Assembly (NCBI RefSeq): GCF_035582795.1
Contig: NC_134370.1
Location: 48,781,501-48,845,500 of the forward strand
Direction of reading: 5' to 3'
Origin: Mycteria americana
Lineage: Eukaryota > Chordata > Aves > Ciconiiformes > Ciconiidae
DNA length: 64,000 nucleotides
Part shown: piece after piece, positions 60,701 to 64,000 of the stretch
Position numbering within the stretch: position 1 is the first letter of the stretch
Layout: each line of letters starts with the position of its first letter
Notes under the pieces: model-generated
What the model saw: only the letters and a program-made list of their open reading frames with translations
What the model was told of the DNA's origin: nothing
Database searches by the model: none
Position numbers and translations under genes: made by a program

Positions 60701-62109
60701 AAAAGCAGAGGAAAAAGAATGGTGAAAGTAAACCTACTGTAAAATTTAAGCAACGGGGCAAAGCTGTGCTTTACTGACTCAAGCATGGAAGGCTGTGCTC
60801 TGGGAATCCACACTCAGCTCTTATGCAGACTCAAGTTTCTTGGAAGCTATTAGAGTCCCTGAGTCCCAGAGAGGGAAGCTCCTTGCCATTTCTACAGCTT
60901 TGGTACAAACAGGCTGTCTCCTGCAAACGTGTGTGCCACAATTCAGCAAAAGCAGTAAGGTTTGGTGCTGCCCAGTACAAATGTCTTGGACAAAGGTAAT
61001 TCCTCAAACTTCTTTCCTTTAAGTGTTAAGGTCCAAAAATCTTAATTCTTACAATTTTAGATGGTATCTCAGTTGTAAAATAATTCTGGATGATTCTTTT
61101 CTGCCCTTCTGAGTGTAGTAGTATGTAACTACATGCTTCCCTATAAACATTGAGTAGACTTAAAGTTTCTTGAGAGCTGTGCCTCACACCCAAACTGCTC
61201 AATGCTTATCAAACCAAGCACAGCAGTGGTCATGGTATGCAGACAAAGACTCCAGATCTGCAGAGGACCTCAGTCTGAAAGTCTTCCTGAATGCAATGCT
61301 TGTTGCCTGTAATTTCATGTTCTGTTGAGAAACCTACTTGAGTTTCCCTCTGCTCGCCTCTCTCCCAGGTATATGAAGTACCTCTATGCCTATGAATGCG
61401 AGAAGAAATCCCTCAGTTCTCCTGCTGAGCTTCAGGCTGCAATCGATGGCAACAGGCGGGAAGGCAGGCGGCCCAGCTACAGCTCCTCTTTGTTCAGCTA
61501 CTCACCCACCACCACGGGGCCTCCTTCCCTCCTGTCTCCCCCAAAGATCCGCTTCCCCATCATTGGCATCGCGCCAGGCAGTGGGACCAGCAATCCTCGG
61601 GTGTCTCCAGCAGCAGCTGTCAGAAAAGGTCAGATACTTTTACCTGCAGCAGAGAGGGAGGCTGGGTTGAGAGGTGCGGGCACTGAAACACAGTTATTTT
61701 CCATTTTGTCCACCCAGACTAGTTTGGACTTGAGAGTAGTGGGACTTGGGTGGCTCAGGGTTTGCAGAATATTCTGCCTGTGGTTTAAACCTTTGCATGC
61801 TTGCTTTAGGAAGGGCTGTGGGAGGGACTAAATGACTCTTGCCTTTTCTAGGTGACAGCGTGCCCTTGACTGTGTCTATGCCAAATCGTATTGCCGTGCC
61901 AGTGACCTTGGCTAGCCAGCAGGCAACTGTGGCAGCAAGAACAGCCACCCTAGAGCAGCTGAGGGAGAGACTGGAGTCGGGAGAGCCTCCGGAGAAGAAG
62001 GTCTCGCGGATGACAGAGGAGGAGCAGCGGCTTGTCCAGCAGGCTCTTCAGCGCAACCTGTTCAGCATGGCGCGGCAGATCCCCATGAAGATCAAAATCA
62101 ATGGCAAGG
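36158..62109 (+). CDS. ARID3B: ARID3B, AT-rich interaction domain 3B (partial, 3' end outside window)
   Basis: Coding exons: 36,158-36,739; 46,203-46,274; 47,891-47,963; 59,962-60,145; 61,369-61,628; 61,852-62,109. All have GT-AG borders and keep frame, giving 476 codons plus one base. The order is: Gln-rich N-terminus, acidic run (residues about 88-107), ARID DNA-binding domain with its C-terminal extension (about 218-320), a Ser/Pro linker with PPKIRFPIIGI, and the REKLES region (RERLES at 428-433). ARID3B is a nuclear factor binding AT-rich DNA, related to ARID3A/Bright, with roles in neural crest, limb and heart development. ARID3B is preferred over ARID3A/C because of the N-terminal match (QQQQK..PLQMD.RE..) and UBL7 next door. 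The codon split at the last junction and the human protein's extra C-terminal residues show that at least one more exon lies beyond 64,000. Confidence 0.95.
36764..36910 (-). mobile_element. CR1 LINE 3'-end fragment
   Basis: Read on the minus strand, the end of this stretch gives CACTGGGCTAAAG, then TTGGTCTGACTGAATATGG and TCATTCTTATT. It matches the familiar CR1 3' end pattern CTGGGCTAGATGGACC, TTGGTCTGACCCAGTATGGC, TTCTTATG with scattered changes. Only the 3' part is present (5' truncated, as usual for CR1), and its left boundary is fuzzy. It begins about 25 bases past the ARID3B exon 2 donor, antisense to the gene. The divergence suggests an old copy. Confidence 0.72.
38290..38335 (+). repeat. 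A/C-rich low-complexity tract
   Basis: Repeated AAAC/AAAAC units, as in (AAACA)n. It is intronic. Confidence 0.8.
38539..38602 (+). repeat. A-rich / C-run low-complexity tract
   Basis: Alternating A runs of up to 11 and C runs (CCCCCC, CCCC) over about 60 bases in ARID3B intron 2. Confidence 0.8.
38870..39060 (+). mobile_element. CR1 LINE 3'-end fragment
   Basis: The segment GAGTACTGGGCTAGATGG at about 38,999-39,030, then TCTGCCCCAGCGAGGCATGG and CTTATATTCG, follows the CR1 3' terminal pattern with small deletions. The upstream 130 bases are less clear. Sense to ARID3B, 5' truncated, old. Confidence 0.6.
46275..47890 (+). other. ARID3B: ARID3B intron 3, ending in a T17-C7 polypyrimidine tract
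   Basis: 1.6 kb. The 3' splice site is preceded by 17 thymines (47,865-47,881) and seven cytosines before AG. No other feature was recognised. Confidence 0.8.
47964..59961 (+). other. ARID3B: ARID3B intron 4 (12 kb)
   Basis: No exon or recognisable transposon was found. It contains a G25 run at 57,179-57,203. The longest open frames (190 codons minus strand at 59,216-59,788; 155 codons plus strand at 50,943-51,410) match no family I know. Confidence 0.65.
57179..57203 (+). repeat. (G)25 homopolymer
   Basis: Twenty-five uninterrupted guanines on the sense strand of ARID3B intron 4, flanked by ACTTT and AATAGC. It could form a G-quadruplex in DNA or pre-mRNA and is also a frequent sequencing-error site. 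Confidence 0.9.
60146..61368 (+). other. ARID3B: ARID3B intron 5
   Basis: 1.2 kb, with an ancient repeat-like piece near 60.46-60.54 kb and a short A-run at about 60,676. Nothing else was recognised. Confidence 0.7.
60460..60540 (+). mobile_element. Ancient CR1/L2-like LINE 3' fragment
   Basis: The words CAGAGCTTAAACTCCTCAGG, GCAAGGAGGGTCTTGCTCTG and GCACTCAGCACAGTGAGGAG follow the L2/CR1-clade 3' pattern (AGACTGTGAGCTCCTTGAGG, GCAGGGACC.TGTCT, GCACCTAGCACAGTG). It is short and diverged, and the boundaries are approximate. Confidence 0.5.
61369..61628 (+). other. ARID3B: ARID3B exon 6: ARID extension and Ser/Pro linker
   Basis: 260 bases. After the end of the ARID domain comes SSPAELQAAIDGNRREGRRP, then SYSSSLFSYSPTTTGPPSLL and PPKIRFPIIGIAPGSG. 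The human protein has an alanine run in this linker; here it is replaced by a short TTTG segment. The donor AAAAG|GTCAGA splits a Gly codon joined to exon 7. Confidence 0.92.
61852..62109 (+). other. ARID3B: ARID3B exon 7: REKLES region
   Basis: 258 bases encoding MPNRIAVPVTLASQQATV, then TLEQLRERLESGEPPEKK and EEEQRLVQQALQRNLFSMAR, ending PMKIKINGK. This is the REKLES region of ARID3 proteins, linked in ARID3A to self-association, ARID3 pairing and nuclear shuttling. The exon ends AAGG|GTAAGC in codon phase 1; the next exon is not in the window. Confidence 0.92.
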
Positions 62110-64000
62110 GTAAGCAGCACCTCTAGATACACAAAAGGTCTTTGCAGACTGCAGCAGAGAGGGAACTGCTCCCAATCTAGGATGTCAAACGCCTCTTTAC
62201 ACACAGGTTTGATTATCTTTGAGTACCAGCGAGAGGTCACTGTCAAGAAGCTGTTAAAATGGAGCACAATAACTGCAAAGCTAAACTGTAGCCATATTTT
62301 GTTAGGTTTTACTGCTGCTGTTTTTATTCTGTTTGCGTTGATGCATAATCCTGGAATTCAGCCTGGATTCAGAAGCACCCTAGCTGTGTTCAGAAAGCTC
62401 TGCATCTAAGCTGATACAACCCACTTGACCCATATGACAAGACCCTTACTGCGAGCTTATGACCTCCTGTGTTGCTCACAGTGAGATTGCTTCAGGACTC
62501 AAGCTGTTATGTCTCCACAGAACTTGCACTGTGGGGAATTACCAGTTTCCGTTGATGCTAGCTCAGTTGTCCTTGCAGCAGTGCTCTGTTGCATGCTGTA
62601 AGTACGCTCCTTCCTTCATGGGAAGCACATGGGTTGGCTGAAATTCCTTTGGGCCACATATCTGACCCCCTCATGTTTAATACCTTGTGTATACTTCAGA
62701 TCTGAGAGCATGGTTTAGCCTTGCCAAAGGCAGTCCTGTGATTCTGCAGTCAATACGATGACTTTTGGAGGGGAAGCCCATCATGTGCCAGATGCTCGGT
62801 TTTCCCCTACGCTGCTCTCATCTGAGCCTCATGCCAGCATTGTGCTGCAGGGAATGATTTTCTGTCCTTTCCTGCTCAGGAACCCTTTTAATTGATCATG
62901 GAGGTAACAGCTTTTTCCGTATGGGTAGCAGACTGCAGGAGACTGGGGAGAGAGATGCCCAGCTTTTAGGAATCCTTTGTCAGGTGTGATGAGGAGGCTG
63001 CAAAGACCTGTGTATCTGCAGGGGCCCCTACACATCCCGGGGCTTTTAGCAAGTCAGGTGATTTCTACCAACATCTGCTGCAACCCTACACAGAGCCTCC
63101 AGGCAAAGAACTCCTGGCAAGGCTGGGTTAGAAGGTCACGTATAAGCAGCATTCATGGCCTGGGAAATGCACTCCTGAAATGCTTTGTAAAAGGGGAGTC
63201 ACCCTGTAAAGGTCACATTGTCAGAATCAATACTGTTATATAGTGGCTTCAAAAGCTGATTAAGTGCTGTGGCTCTCTTACCTGTCCTGGGGGCTGCACT
63301 TCACTGTACAGCAGAGCCTCAGAAAATTTCAGTCCCAACAGCTGCTTCCTCCAAACCTTTTGATCCATTAAAATTAAAGGTCTCAGACCCCCTATTAATT
63401 GTACATTTGGATGTAGGCACAAGGCCAGGCAAGTTTGGCACGGTTTAGAAGAAAGGGAAGAGTTGTTCTTGAGGCCTTTGCTAGCAATGCTGGTAAATGC
63501 CTTATTGAGACTCTTTGCCAGAAATATATATGGCAAAGGGTCAAAGCAGGTTCCCCTTTGAAGCAGTAGCAGCTTGCTGTGGAGTTATAATGGGATTGGG
63601 ACTTCACACCACAGTTCCTGAGAGCTATGCATCCACCTAAATTTCACATTTACATAAAAACAAAAATTAAAATACTGAGTAAAAGGGAATGTAAATTTTA
63701 TCAAGTAATGTTCATTCCCTCTCATCTCACTTCACTTTTTTTTTTTCTTTCTACCCTGAACTTCCTAAATCAAAATGCTAGGAACAATTTTAGTCTCTAC
63801 AAATAGTAACAGGCTGAGGGCTGAGCCCTAAGGATTTAATTATACTATTTCCACCTTTGTTAGGTGACTGTGGACAAGTCTGTCCTGTCTTTCATGCCCT
63901 AATTTTCCCAACTGCAAAATAAAAATAATATTGTGCTTTGAAGTGCTTTAGGAGGTGCTTTTGAAAAGCACTGCATGACCTTATCATAGCTTGATAGCAA
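62110..64000 (+). other. ARID3B: ARID3B intron 7 (continues past the window)
   Basis: No downstream ARID3B exon (human: ALNLTTSSIGSINMS...) was found before the window's end, so this intron is at least 1.9 kb. An ancient repeat-like piece lies at its right end. Confidence 0.7.
63862..63976 (+). mobile_element. Ancient MIR/L2-like repeat remnant
   Basis: GTGACTGTGGACAAGTCTGT, then CCCTAATTTTCCCAACTGCA, AAATAAAAATAATATTG and GAAGTGCTTT..GAAAAGCACTG. This follows the order of the widespread amniote repeat GTGACCTTGGGCAAGTC, CTCAGTTTCCCCATCTGTAA, AATGGGGATAATA, AAAGCACTT. Strongly diverged, so old. MIR versus CR1/L2 origin is not resolved. Confidence 0.5.

Larger units (their letters stand above)
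46203..61440 (+). other. ARID3B: ARID3B exons 3-6 region encoding the ARID domain
   Basis: Exon 3 (24 codons) gives NGNVTWSDEGDGCRGREISR plus DFAK. Exon 4 (73 bases) gives LYELDSDPERKEFLDDLF to MQKRG. Exon 5 (184 bases) carries the core: PINRIPIMAKQILDLYMLYK, GGLVEIINKKIWREITKGLN, LPTSITSAAFTLRTQ. Exon 6 begins YMKYLYAYECEKK. Helix-turn-helix residues of the ARID fold and the Trp/Tyr positions are intact. The domain is split over three long introns, two of them 9.5 and 12 kb. Confidence 0.95.

Overview
The window is nuclear DNA of a vertebrate, most likely a bird. It has spliced genes with GT-AG introns, CpG-island promoters, old CR1-type LINE fragments, and a cytoplasmic actin gene with the unusual layout described for the chicken type 5 actin (Met-Ala start, uninterrupted coding region, a single intron in the 5' untranslated region). 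The gene order SEMA7A - UBL7 - [type 5 actin] - ARID3B matches human 15q24, where SEMA7A, UBL7 and ARID3B are neighbours, apart from the actin gene. Another sauropsid cannot be fully excluded.

Layout: (1) Positions 1-11,097 hold no recognisable exon and are read as the first intron of a minus-strand gene whose signal-peptide exon lies at 11,098-11,209, probably SEMA7A. The rest of that gene lies beyond the left edge. (2) 11.3-23.2 kb is intergenic, with simple repeats and an AT-rich cluster. (3) 23,681-29,230 (minus) is a complete UBL7 gene of ten coding exons (380 aa). It starts from a GC-rich promoter near 29.8 kb that also carries a TATA-like box facing the other way. (4) 30.8-32.9 kb (minus) is the type 5 cytoplasmic actin, 376 aa in one exon with a 519-bp 5'UTR intron. 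(5) From about 33.05 kb to the right edge (plus) runs ARID3B. A non-coding exon 1 lies in the CpG island shared head-to-head with the actin gene. Six coding exons follow (36.1-62.1 kb) and encode the acidic N-terminus, the ARID domain and most of the REKLES region. The last exon or exons lie beyond the window.

The gene products do not form one pathway. SEMA7A is a GPI-anchored guidance and immune semaphorin, UBL7 a UBL-UBA shuttle-like protein, the actin a cytoskeletal protein, and ARID3B an AT-rich DNA-binding transcription factor. What links them is promoter architecture (the actin/ARID3B divergent CpG island and the UBL7 island) and conserved synteny. Exon boundaries were placed by reading-frame continuity and splice consensus, and in both UBL7 and ARID3B every junction keeps frame. 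No virus-derived element, CRISPR array or complete transposon was recognised.
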